Shown here: positions 1-7,589 of the stretch, one piece after another
How positions within the stretch are numbered: the stretch's first letter is position 1
How the letters are laid out: every line of letters begins with the position of its first letter
Assembly: GCA_021838945.1 (NCBI GenBank)
Contig: JAKCCH010000029.1
Location: forward strand, 1-32,558
Length of the DNA: 32,558 bases
Direction: 5' to 3'
From: Actinomycetes bacterium
GTDB taxonomy: Bacteria > Actinomycetota > Acidimicrobiia > Acidimicrobiales > Bog-793
Position numbers and translations under genes: made by a program
Notes under the pieces: generated by a model
Database searches by the model: none
What the model saw: only the letters and a program-made list of their open reading frames with translations
Told to the model about the DNA's origin: nothing

Positions 1-774
1 TGGCTGCGGGACCGCTACGGGGCGGAGGCGGAGCGTTCGCTGCAGCTCCGGTTCCACACCCAGACCGCCGGATGTTCGCTCACAGCCCAGCAGCCGGAGG
101 TCAACATCGTGCGGACGGCGATCGAGGCGCTCGCCGGAGTGCTCGGTGGGACCCAGAGCCTGCACACCAACTCGATGGACGAGGTGCTGGCCCTGCCGAC
201 CGAGAAGGCTGCCCGGATAGCGCTGCGGACCCAGCAGGTGATCGCACACGAGACCGGTGTGACGAACGTCGCCGACCCCCTCGGTGGCTCGTGGTTCGTG
301 GAGGAGCTGACCGACGAGATGGAACGCCAGGCCGAGCAGGTCTTCGCCCACCTCGACGATATGGGGAACGGCTCGATCCTCGAGGGCGTGTACGCCGGGA
401 TCGAGCAGGGCTGGTTCCAGTCCGAGATCGCGGACGCCGCCTACACCTTCGAACAGAAGGTCTCATCCGGCCGGCGCGTGGTCGTCGGCGTGAACAACTT
501 CTTCGAGGGAAACGACGACGAGCCTCCCGAGACCCTCCACATCGGCCAGGAGGTCGAGGAGTTGCAGTGCAAGCGGCTGGCCGAGGTGCGGGCGCGGCGG
601 TCGGCCGCAGCCGTCGAGGCCGCTCTCGGCGAGGTGCGCGCCGTCGCTGCCGATCCGACTCGCAACCTCATGCCGGCGATCCACGACGCCGTCCTCGCGT
701 ACGCGAGCGTGGGCGAGGTCATGGCGGCGATGGCAGACGTGTTCGGCCGCTGGCGCGAGACGCCTTCCATCTAG
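1..774 (+). CDS. Methylmalonyl-CoA mutase-family large subunit, catalytic domain (5' end outside window)
   Basis: Partial gene open from the first base in frame 1; 257 residues are visible. The family rearranges acyl-CoA carbon skeletons (for example methylmalonyl-CoA to succinyl-CoA) with adenosylcobalamin. The segments RFHTQTAGCSLTAQQPEVN and the following AGVLGGTQSLHTNSMDE are hallmark sequences of the TIM-barrel substrate-binding domain, and ADPLGGSWFVE is also typical. The protein stops straight after the barrel and linker (ending GRWRETPSI), so it has no C-terminal cobalamin-binding domain. That implies the split type, with the B12 domain encoded elsewhere. Substrate specificity (methylmalonyl-, ethylmalonyl- or isobutyryl-CoA) cannot be decided because the upstream part is missing. 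The NUDIX gene follows after 29 nt and may be co-transcribed. Confidence 0.93.
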   Translation, partial: WLRDRYGAEAERSLQLRFHTQTAGCSLTAQQPEVNIVRTAIEALAGVLGGTQSLHTNSMDEVLALPTEKAARIALRTQQVIAHETGVTNVADPLGGSWFVEELTDEMERQAEQVFAHLDDMGNGSILEGVYAGIEQGWFQSEIADAAYTFEQKVSSGRRVVVGVNNFFEGNDDEPPETLHIGQEVEELQCKRLAEVRARRSAAAVEAALGEVRAVAADPTRNLMPAIHDAVLAYASVGEVMAAMADVFGRWRETPSI

Positions 775-803
775 CATCTGTCGACGCGCGGGCGAGGCTC
801 GGC

Positions 804-1304
804 ATGCCGAAACGCAGTGCGGGTCTCCTTGTCTACCGGCGCCGGATGGCGTCGGTGCCCGTAGACGGGCGGCGGGTTGGGCCGGAGGGGGAACCGGAGC
901 TCCTCTTGGCGCATCCCGGCGGTCCTTTCTTCGCGCGACGTGACCTCGGCGTCTGGAGCATCCCGAAAGGCGAGTACGACGAGAGCGAGCCGGCGGAGTC
1001 CGCGGCGGAGCGGGAGTTCGCCGAGGAGATCGGCGTCGTTCCACCGGCAGGCCGCCGCCTCGACCTCGGCGAGGTCCGCCAGGCGAGCGGCAAGCTCGTG
1101 CGGGCCTTCGCCGTCGAGGGGGACATCGACGTCGCGGGCGGGATGAGCAACCTGTTCGAGATGGAGTGGCCGCCGGGCTCGGGGAAGCTCCAACTGTTCC
1201 CCGAGGTCGACCGCGCCGAGTGGTTCCCGGCCGAGCAAGCGCGCCACCGCCTCAACCCGTCGCAGGCGGTCTTCGTGGATCGGCTCCTCGCTCTGCTCGG
1301 CTGA
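804..1304 (+). CDS. NUDIX hydrolase
   Basis: A 166-residue cytosolic protein with a complete NUDIX box at about residues 56-78: G-x5-E-x7-REFAEEIGV, the Mg2+-binding helix that cleaves nucleoside diphosphates linked to another moiety. The N-terminus MPKRSAGLLVYRR and the segment LLLAHPGGPFF...WSIPKGE are typical of the small NUDIX group often described as predicted NTP pyrophosphohydrolases. The ATG at 804 was chosen because GAGG lies six bases upstream and everything upstream in frame is non-protein-like. Its 3' end overlaps the convergent ABC ATPase gene by 53 bp. The substrate cannot be predicted from sequence. Confidence 0.88.
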   Translation: MPKRSAGLLVYRRRMASVPVDGRRVGPEGEPELLLAHPGGPFFARRDLGVWSIPKGEYDESEPAESAAEREFAEEIGVVPPAGRRLDLGEVRQASGKLVRAFAVEGDIDVAGGMSNLFEMEWPPGSGKLQLFPEVDRAEWFPAEQARHRLNPSQAVFVDRLLALLG

Positions 1305-2088
1305 GCAGCTCCTCGACGACCGGTCCACCCCGGAGGACGTCGCTGGCGATCCGGCCGTCTTCGATGCGCACGACACGGTCGCAGCACTCCGCGAGCCCCG
1401 GGTCGTGGGTCACGAGCACGAGCGTCGTCGCATGCCGCTCGTGCACCCGGAACAGCACGTCGAGGATCGCCCTTCCCGTGAAGGTGTCGAGGTTGCCGGT
1501 GGGCTCGTCGGCGAGGAGCAGCGCCGGGTCGACGGCGAGCGCCCGGGCGATGGCGACCCGTTGTTGCTGGCCGCCCGAGAGCTCGCCGGGGAGGGCACGC
1601 ACGCGGGCACCGAGCCCGACCTCGTCCAGGCAGTCCCGCGCGACCGCACGGGCCGCTTTCGCCGACCAGTCCGGCACGAGCGGGGCGGCGACGTTCTCGA
1701 GGGCGCTCAGCGATGGCAGCAGGCGGAACTGCTGGAACACCATGCCGACGCGGCGCCGGTGCCGCGCCCGCTCGCCTGAGCCGAGACGGTCGATGTCGAC
1801 GCCGTCCACTTGGACCGTTCCGGACGTCGGTCGGTCGAGCGCGCCGATGAGGTTGAGCAGTGTCGACTTGCCGGAGCCTGAGGCCCCGACGACTGCGACG
1901 GCCTCGCTCGGGCGGATGTGCAGCATCACGCCGTCGAGGGCGACGACGGTGGGCTCACCGGCGGGCTGGTCGTAACGCCGTACGACGTCGGTCAATTGCA
2001 CCTCGCAGCCGCCGCCGGTGGCGCCTGCAGCGCCGGCGGTCGGTGACCTGCGGGACGTCATCGCCCCACGGCGAGCGTGACGCCTCAT
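1252..2088 (-). CDS. ABC transporter ATP-binding protein (MacB/LolD type)
   Basis: A 278-residue ATPase with every ABC hallmark: Walker A GASGSGKS (about 68-75), Q-loop VFQQ (about 117-120), signature LSGGQ (170-174), Walker B ALLLADEP (189-196) and H-loop VTHD (H228). The sequence around them (LNLIGALDRPTSG, DEPTGNLD) is that of the MacB/LolD/FtsE class, which drives FtsX-fold permeases. I place the start at the ATG at 2088 because it overlaps the permease stop as ATGA, implying translational coupling; an internal ATG at 2061 is possible. The extra roughly 20 N-terminal residues are Gly/Ala-rich. It is the last gene of the minus-strand operon 6122-1252. It powers the neighbouring permease, presumably by the mechanotransmission mode of this class (inference). 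Confidence 0.95.
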   Translation of the reverse strand: MRRHARRGAMTSRRSPTAGAAGATGGGCEVQLTDVVRRYDQPAGEPTVVALDGVMLHIRPSEAVAVVGASGSGKSTLLNLIGALDRPTSGTVQVDGVDIDRLGSGERARHRRRVGMVFQQFRLLPSLSALENVAAPLVPDWSAKAARAVARDCLDEVGLGARVRALPGELSGGQQQRVAIARALAVDPALLLADEPTGNLDTFTGRAILDVLFRVHERHATTLVLVTHDPGLAECCDRVVRIEDGRIASDVLRGGPVVEELLSRAERGADPRRPPATG

Positions 2089-4973
2089 GACGCCGACCTG
2101 CCGGCTGTTGCCGCCGGTCGGTGACGGGCTCGGCTCGCGAGCGGCGGTCCGAGGATGGCGAGGAGCACTGCGATGAACCCTGCGGCGCTGACGATGGTGG
2201 CGGTGAGGAGTGCGGCCGGTAGCGACAGTCGCAGTGTCGGAACGGCCGCGACGGCAACGAGGCCGCCCCCGACCGCTCCGATCACGGTGATGAGAGCACC
2301 CTCCAGCACCGCGAGCACGCGCAAGTCGGCGTCGGGCCATCCGAGTGCCCCGAGCACGGCCCTTGTGTGCTGCCGGTCCTCTTGCCGCGAGAGTGCAGCG
2401 TTCACGATGGCGGCGACTCCCATGGCTGCGAGCACGCTCGCCGACGCGAGCTGGAGCGGCCCGCTCTGCAGGTCGAGCGCCGTCCCGAGCAATGTCCGGG
2501 TCGCGAGCAGTTGGTGGGAGAACGTCCGTTGCAGGGCGACGAGCAGGCTCGTGCTCGCCACCCCGAGGCCGAAGGGCGCGGCGGCGAGCACGAGCCTGCT
2601 GCGTGGCGTCGCGGCTGACGCGAGCGCCAACCCGATCCGAGTGGCATGCCGGCGGCGGCCGCGGCGGCGAAGCGGCGCACCGGAGCCGGCGCCAACGCGG
2701 CCGCTGCGACCGCCACCGCCACCGCTTTGCGTCGACGTGGCAGCGGTCCACACCGGAAGGACGGTGCCCGCTGTTGCGATCACAGGTCCACATGCTGCGA
2801 CGAGCAGCAGCTGAAGCGCGGCGACGTGGAGGCTCAGCTGCAGGGCGGCGAGGGTTGCCACTCCGGCGCCGGCCACCGACGCGATGGCCGCGAGCACCGC
2901 CACTTCGGCGATCGTCGCCCGTGCGAGGTCGAGCGGCCGCCACCCGGCGGCAGCGAGGACCGCGAAGTCGCGCCGGCGCGCTGCGACGAGGGCGGACACC
3001 GTGGTTGCTCCGAACAGCAGCCCTGCCAGCGCCGACAGGCAGAGGAGTGCCGACGTCGCCGCGTCGACGGACGATCCGAGCGCCTCGTTCACGCCGAGCT
3101 TCGTCCAGTCGTCCCGGACGGTGATGCCGGAGCGCTTCGTGGACCTTGCAGGGGGCAATAGCGTCACATCGACCGGTGTCGGCGACGATCCGTCTGTCAC
3201 GTCCACCGCCAGCCCGGTGGTGCGCCGGATGGCCGCTGCCACTGCGGCGAGGCGCGCCCGGGCCTGCGCGCCGGTCCCGACCCGGCCGTCGAGGCGGACG
3301 AGCACGGCGCCGATCGGCGCGGCACGGCTCGTGCCGCGATAGCGGTCCGGCCCGAGGAGGGCCTCTGCCGCCGGCAGGGTGGTGAGCAACTCCGGCGGTG
3401 CTGTGAGGTATGCGCCGAGGTCGGTCGTGGGTCGCATCGTCCCGCCACCCAACGCGGCGGCGCCGGAGGCGCCGACCGCCGACGGGACCGGTGCGGCGAA
3501 GGTGCCGAGCGGCACCCGCGAGAGCGCTGCGAAGCGGGTCAGGCGTCGCTCGTCGAACTGCCCCACGACGTGAAGCACCACGACCGGCGACGAGCGACCG
3601 GCCCAGTCATGCACGGAGAGTGCGCGGTAGCCAGTCACGCCGTTCGCCGGCGGGGCGCTCACGTACTGCACCTCGGATCCGGTCGAGAAGCTCTGCCCGG
3701 ACCCCCATCCGAGCGGTGCCCTCCACACGGCCGCCGGCTCACTCACGGACGGCACCCGGACGGCGTCCCTGCCCGAAGCCGAGAGGGTGGGCGCCCGCGG
3801 AACCCAGTACTGCGCCACCGGTATCAACGTCGAGTGCTCTCCTGTGGCTTGAGCCGCACGGAGCAAGGACTGGTAGAGGGACTGTGCACGCTCCACCACG
3901 ACCGTGTCAGGCCCGGTGGACCTTGCCGCGAGGCGCGCGACGAGTCTCGTGGCGTCGGGCTCGGCGAGCACCCGGGCGATCCCGCTTCGACCGCCGCCGT
4001 CCCCAGAGCTCGCCACCCGCTCCGTCACGAGCGAGAGACGTTCGTCGAGCTGAGTCGTCGAGCTGGCGAGCACAGGCACGCTCTCGACCGTGCCGAGGCT
4101 CGTGCCGGAGACCGTGCGCGAAGCGGCCCCCTCGCTCAGGTACCGCCCGGACACGATCGCCCGGCGCAGGCCGAACCAGTCACTCTCGAGCTTCGGATCG
4201 ATCGCCGTCAGGAGGAGCGGGAAGTCGAAGGACACGGCAACCACGACGGACCCTCCCGGGAAGGAGCCGCTCGCCGGGCTGACCTCGGAGTAGCAGGCGA
4301 TGTGTCCGTCGAGATGGCCCGCGGTGAAGGGCGAGGCGAGCAGGGACGCCTGGTTGGGCGCCTGAGACTGCGGACCGCAGACCTCGAGCATCCGGCGCCG
4401 ACGAGATCGGTCTCTGCCGACGTGGCCTCTCGGTGCCACTTTGTTCGGAATCGGCTGCTCGACGTCGGCGGGCGTCGGCGCCAGGAACGGCACTCTGCGC
4501 TCGACGTAGACGTACACCGCGCCCCACCCTTCGCTGCCGCCAGGCCAGGAGAAACGAGCCGACAACCGGAACAACTGCTCCGCCGGCCCGCTCGTCGGTG
4601 GGCGGAACGGGAACCGCACAGTCTCGCTTGCGAGCACGTAGCCGAGGTTCTCCACGGGCGCCGCCCGGATGCCCGGGATGGAGCGGATCGCTGCCAGCTG
4701 GCGGTCAGAGACGCCCCCGAACAAGTCGTCCAGGTACGTGTCCCGCACGAGGCGGCGGCGGCGCTCGAACGGGGTGACGCTTGCCTCGGGCCGGACCACG
4801 AGGTCGTAGGCCGGACGGAAGTCACGCGAGAGCGAGCCGTCAAGACGCAGCTGGCTCGTCCTCAGCGTCGCGAACAGGAGGGTCGTGGCGGCTACGAGAG
4901 CGGCGATCCCGAGGACGAGCAGCACGGCTCGCGCTCGCTCCCGCCACACGCACCGGAGGACGAACCAGGTCAT
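2085..4973 (-). CDS. FtsX-like ABC transporter permease, large extracytoplasmic domain
   Basis: About 962 residues. The first TM helix is near residues 5-30 (ARAVLLVLGIAALVAATTLL), followed by a very long extracytoplasmic region of roughly 600 residues. A first cluster of three to four helices around 640-750 contains the typical FtsX-domain sequence VAARRRDFAVLAAAGW. A second helix cluster at about 800-950 repeats the pattern (RQEDRQHTRAVLGALGWP). The two related membrane halves suggest a tandem-FtsX permease rather than a four-TM MacB. The ATG at 4973 has GGAAG close upstream; a TTG at 5012, directly after the lipoprotein stop, would add 13 residues. It overlaps the ATPase start by 4 nt. Such systems extract lipoproteins or move peptides rather than importing small solutes; the substrate here is unknown. 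Confidence 0.9.
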   Translation of the reverse strand: MTWFVLRCVWRERARAVLLVLGIAALVAATTLLFATLRTSQLRLDGSLSRDFRPAYDLVVRPEASVTPFERRRRLVRDTYLDDLFGGVSDRQLAAIRSIPGIRAAPVENLGYVLASETVRFPFRPPTSGPAEQLFRLSARFSWPGGSEGWGAVYVYVERRVPFLAPTPADVEQPIPNKVAPRGHVGRDRSRRRRMLEVCGPQSQAPNQASLLASPFTAGHLDGHIACYSEVSPASGSFPGGSVVVAVSFDFPLLLTAIDPKLESDWFGLRRAIVSGRYLSEGAASRTVSGTSLGTVESVPVLASSTTQLDERLSLVTERVASSGDGGGRSGIARVLAEPDATRLVARLAARSTGPDTVVVERAQSLYQSLLRAAQATGEHSTLIPVAQYWVPRAPTLSASGRDAVRVPSVSEPAAVWRAPLGWGSGQSFSTGSEVQYVSAPPANGVTGYRALSVHDWAGRSSPVVVLHVVGQFDERRLTRFAALSRVPLGTFAAPVPSAVGASGAAALGGGTMRPTTDLGAYLTAPPELLTTLPAAEALLGPDRYRGTSRAAPIGAVLVRLDGRVGTGAQARARLAAVAAAIRRTTGLAVDVTDGSSPTPVDVTLLPPARSTKRSGITVRDDWTKLGVNEALGSSVDAATSALLCLSALAGLLFGATTVSALVAARRRDFAVLAAAGWRPLDLARATIAEVAVLAAIASVAGAGVATLAALQLSLHVAALQLLLVAACGPVIATAGTVLPVWTAATSTQSGGGGGRSGRVGAGSGAPLRRRGRRRHATRIGLALASAATPRSRLVLAAAPFGLGVASTSLLVALQRTFSHQLLATRTLLGTALDLQSGPLQLASASVLAAMGVAAIVNAALSRQEDRQHTRAVLGALGWPDADLRVLAVLEGALITVIGAVGGGLVAVAAVPTLRLSLPAALLTATIVSAAGFIAVLLAILGPPLASRARHRPAATAGRSAS

Positions 4974-5012
4974 GCCGCTTCCGCTGCGAGATCGCGGGAC
5001 GCCGAACGCCAA

Positions 5013-5480
5013 TCAGCCGGGCTGGCTCACGTAGATCGCCCACTTGGTAGCCGGATGGGCTCGGACGACGAAGGTGACCTTCCCGTTGCTCGGTGCCGCG
5101 AAGGACGTGACACCAGGCTGGTTGTCGCACGGCCCTTGGGCGAACAGCTTGACCAGCGCGAGCGACCCGGGGCCCTCGCACACCGTCTGCACGAACACCC
5201 GGGAGCGACTCACCGTCACGGTGCCGAGGCTCTTGTCGCCCGAGCCGGAACCGACGAGCAGGCGTGGGTACGTCGAGCTTGCCTGGCCCTTGACGGGAAG
5301 TGAGGCCAGGCCGTGCGCCGACGGCAGTGTCGTCGGCGCGCTCGACGATGTCGAAGCCCTCGATCCTCCGCTCGACGAAGAGGTGCTCGAGCATGCGCCG
5401 AGCGCCACTCCCGTCACCAGGGCCGCGCAGGCCGCGGCGACGAGAGGACCGCCTGGTGCTCGCCGGTTCCGGCTGGTCAT
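5013..5480 (-). CDS. Small lipoprotein of the ABC operon
   Basis: A 155-residue protein with a classic lipoprotein signal: basic N-terminus, hydrophobic stretch AAACAALVTGVALG, and a lipobox ending LGAC (Cys30 would be lipidated). A Ser/Thr-rich flexible linker (SSTSSSSGG onward) follows, then a compact beta-rich domain of about 90 residues with two cysteines (TVCEGPG and GPCDNQ) that could form a disulfide, ending IYVSQPG. I do not recognise the domain. The gene lies 18 nt downstream of the secreted-protein gene and ends 39 nt before the preferred permease ATG, so it should be co-transcribed. A role as an extracytoplasmic partner of the transporter is inferred from position only. Confidence 0.8.
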   Translation of the reverse strand: MTSRNRRAPGGPLVAAACAALVTGVALGACSSTSSSSGGSRASTSSSAPTTLPSAHGLASLPVKGQASSTYPRLLVGSGSGDKSLGTVTVSRSRVFVQTVCEGPGSLALVKLFAQGPCDNQPGVTSFAAPSNGKVTFVVRAHPATKWAIYVSQPG

Positions 5481-5498
5481 CGTGTCGTCTCCCTCGCG

Positions 5499-6122
5499 TC
5501 AGGACGACACGACGCGGGACTGCGGCCAAGGTGGGCTGCTCGTCGTGTTGTAACCGCCCGCCGTGCCCGAAGGCTGGCTCAGGGGAAAGATGCCGGTGAC
5601 GTAGGTCTCCTGGCTGATCTGGCAGTACGAGTTGATGACCTCGTACGTGCCCTTCACGATCCCCATCTGGTTGCCGATCTGGATGATCCCGTACTCGCCG
5701 ATCGGGATGTTGTAGACGGTCGTGCTCTGAGTGGAGGTGTCGTCATGCTCGTAGGAGACGCCTTCGCTGAACGAAGCGTCGGCCGAGGCGAAGATGACCC
5801 CGGCGTCGACACTCTGGGTCGCCTGGAGCGAGAAGCCGATCGTGTTGGAGGTGCTCGTCGTGAGCGTCTTCGACAGGCCGCTCGTGTTGTAGTTGTATAC
5901 CCAGGCGATCTGGCCGGTGCCGTAGAAGCGCTGGCTCTGGCTGGACTTCAAGAACTGCTCGGACGGGGGGCAGCTCTTCACGTGCGGCTCGACGCCACCG
6001 CCTGTCGAAGCTCCTGCCGGCGTTGCCCCGACCAGTGCTACAAGAGCAGGAGCGAGCAGGACCGCCACGATCCCGCACCGCAACGCGGAGCGATGCCGCT
6101 GAACATCAGGTGTTTCCGCCAT
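5499..6122 (-). CDS. Secreted beta-rich Ser/Thr-rich protein, unknown function
   Basis: 207 residues with a signal peptide (hydrophobic core CGIVAVLLAPALVALVGA, likely cleavage after PAGA). The mature part is strongly alternating and Ser/Thr/Asn-rich (SKTLTTSTSNTIGFSL, then EHDDTSTQSTTVYNIPIGEYG), with two cysteines that could pair. Long Ser/Thr beta hairpins followed by a P-x-G turn and an aromatic strand resemble aerolysin/ETX-MTX2-type pore-forming folds. That is pattern recognition only; no family is assigned. The ATG at 6122 was preferred because GGAGGAAGG lies upstream at suitable spacing; an in-frame GTG at 6131 is too close to it. It is the first gene of the ABC operon, so it may be the exported or sensed substrate, or be functionally linked to it. 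Confidence 0.8.
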   Translation of the reverse strand: MAETPDVQRHRSALRCGIVAVLLAPALVALVGATPAGASTGGGVEPHVKSCPPSEQFLKSSQSQRFYGTGQIAWVYNYNTSGLSKTLTTSTSNTIGFSLQATQSVDAGVIFASADASFSEGVSYEHDDTSTQSTTVYNIPIGEYGIIQIGNQMGIVKGTYEVINSYCQISQETYVTGIFPLSQPSGTAGGYNTTSSPPWPQSRVVSS

Positions 6123-6167
6123 TCTTCCCACCTTCCTCCGCCCGTGAGCGGATCGCCGGAGATCCTG

Positions 6168-6196
6168 ATGCTACCGATAAGTAGCACCATGCGCAA
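6168..6196 (-). promoter_or_regulatory. Candidate promoter of the secreted-protein/ABC operon
   Basis: On the minus strand, TTGCGC (6196-6191) and TAGCAT (6173-6168) are separated by exactly 17 bases, fitting a sigma-70-type -35/-10 pair. They lie 46 nt upstream of the ATG at 6122, between the acyl-CoA dehydrogenase stop and the operon. A short inverted repeat TGCTAC-N6-GTAGCA (6169-6186) overlaps the -10 and could be an operator. No experimental support. Confidence 0.35.
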
Positions 6197-6215
6197 GTCC
6201 TCGCGCCTCTTCGGC

Positions 6216-7346
6216 TCAGCGGGTGTGAGCCTCCGGCTCGTGGGGCAGGCCGAGCACGCGCTCGGCGATGATGTTGCGCTGGACCTCCGCCGTCCCGCCT
6301 CCGATCGTGAGGGCGGGTGAGAACAGGTAGCCGAAGGCCCAGGTGGGATTCGGGTCGTCGAAGGGGGTGGCATCGGCCAACATGCCGGCAGCGCCGCAGA
6401 GATCCTTCGCCAGGCCCATGATGTGTTTGCCGTGCTCGTCGGCGAGAGCCTTGCGCACCGAGGCCTCCGGGCCGGGAGGCTTGCCCGCGACGGCCGCGGC
6501 CACCGTGCGCAACCGGATGAGCCGGAGCACCTCGGACTCTGTGTACATCCGGGCGACCCGCTGGCGGAGGAGAGGATCGCTGCTCCCCCCATTCTGTCTG
6601 AGGAGTGACACGAGATCTCCGGCCGACGGCCCACGTCCCCACAGCGCGCCCTCGTTCGACAGCGAGACCCGCTCGTTGCCGAGGGTCACCTTGGCGAGCG
6701 CCCACCCGCGGTTCTCCTCTCCCACGCGGTTCTCGACGGGGATGCGAACGTCGTCGAAGAACACCTCGTTGAAGCTGTGCATGCCGGTCATGTCGACAAT
6801 CGGGCGGATCGTGACCCCGGGCGTGCCCATGGGGCAGATGAGATAGGTGATGCCCTGATGCTTCGGAGCGTCCGGGTCGGTGCGGGCGATGAGTATCCCG
6901 AACTGCGAGACGTGTGCGCCGGACGTCCAGACCTTCTGGCCGGACACGACGTAGGTGTCGCCATCTCGCACAGCGCGGGTGGAGAGCCCGGCCAGATCCG
7001 AGCCGGCGCCGGGCTCGGAGAAGAGCTGGCACCAGACCTCCTCGCCCGCGAGCAGAGGCAGCAGGTACCGAGCCTTCTGCTCGTCCGTCCCGGCGTGGAT
7101 GATCGTCGGGCCGGCCCACCCGATGCCGATGATGTTGTCCGGCCGGCGGACGCCGGCGCGGCGCAACTCGTCGTCGATCACGAGCTGGTGGATCGGGTCG
7201 GCACCGAGCCCCCACGGGACGGGCCAGTGCGGAGCGACGTAGCCCGCCTCGGCGAGCTGCCGCCCGGTCGGGGCGGGATGAGTCTCGAGCCAGGCCCGGA
7301 TCGCGCGGCGGCGGTCGTCGTCCTCCCCGGGCAACGTCAGGTCCAC
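6216..7346 (-). CDS. Acyl-CoA dehydrogenase (FadE-like)
   Basis: About 376 residues, the usual ACAD length. It oxidises an acyl-CoA at the alpha-beta bond with FAD. Visible family features are the FAD/substrate segment CQLFSEPGAGSDLAGL, GQKVWTSGAH, the middle beta domain (FFDDVRIPVENRVGEENRG), and the C-terminal helical domain ending in IGGGTAEVQRNIIAERVLGLP. This sequence type is common among actinobacterial ACADs for steroid or branched/aromatic side chains, so the substrate may be bulky (inference). The GTG at 7346 fits family length; there is no clear ribosome site. It diverges from the ferredoxin gene with only 48 nt between them, so they may share regulation. Confidence 0.93.
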   Translation of the reverse strand: MDLTLPGEDDDRRRAIRAWLETHPAPTGRQLAEAGYVAPHWPVPWGLGADPIHQLVIDDELRRAGVRRPDNIIGIGWAGPTIIHAGTDEQKARYLLPLLAGEEVWCQLFSEPGAGSDLAGLSTRAVRDGDTYVVSGQKVWTSGAHVSQFGILIARTDPDAPKHQGITYLICPMGTPGVTIRPIVDMTGMHSFNEVFFDDVRIPVENRVGEENRGWALAKVTLGNERVSLSNEGALWGRGPSAGDLVSLLRQNGGSSDPLLRQRVARMYTESEVLRLIRLRTVAAAVAGKPPGPEASVRKALADEHGKHIMGLAKDLCGAAGMLADATPFDDPNPTWAFGYLFSPALTIGGGTAEVQRNIIAERVLGLPHEPEAHTR

Positions 7347-7394
7347 GCCAGGACGGTAGCGTACGGCGGTAGCCCAGTGAGGAGGGGAAGTCGG

Positions 7395-7589
7395 ATGCGC
7401 GTCGTGGTCGATTACGACCTGTGCGAGTCGAATGCCGTGTGCATGGGGCTCCTGCCCGAGGTCTTCGAGGTGCGCGACGACGACTTCCTGTACGTGCTCA
7501 ACGACCATCCACCCGAGGAGTACCGGGAGCGCCTGATGGAGTGCGTTCGGGCCTGCCCCAAACAGGCGATCTCCGTCGTCGAGGAGTGA
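7395..7589 (+). CDS. [3Fe-4S]-type ferredoxin
   Basis: A 64-residue acidic ferredoxin with cluster ligands C10-x5-C16 and C54-P, plus an additional Cys50. The middle ligand position of the first motif is Asn13 (C-E-S-N-A-V-C) instead of Cys, which indicates a 3Fe-4S rather than 4Fe-4S cluster. This is typical of actinobacterial ferredoxins serving cytochrome P450s and related oxygenases. Strong ribosome site GGAGGGGAAG at 7381-7390. No P450 is in the window. The glutamyl-tRNA synthetase gene overlaps its stop by 4 nt, so the two are translated from one message. Electron transfer linked to the divergent acyl-CoA dehydrogenase is possible but unproven. Confidence 0.92.
   Translation: MRVVVDYDLCESNAVCMGLLPEVFEVRDDDFLYVLNDHPPEEYRERLMECVRACPKQAISVVEE

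Noticed and set aside
3570-5303. Plus-strand open frame of about 577 codons opposite the permease
   Set aside because: Low-complexity charged translation; the minus-strand FtsX permease has coherent TM segments and operon spacing.
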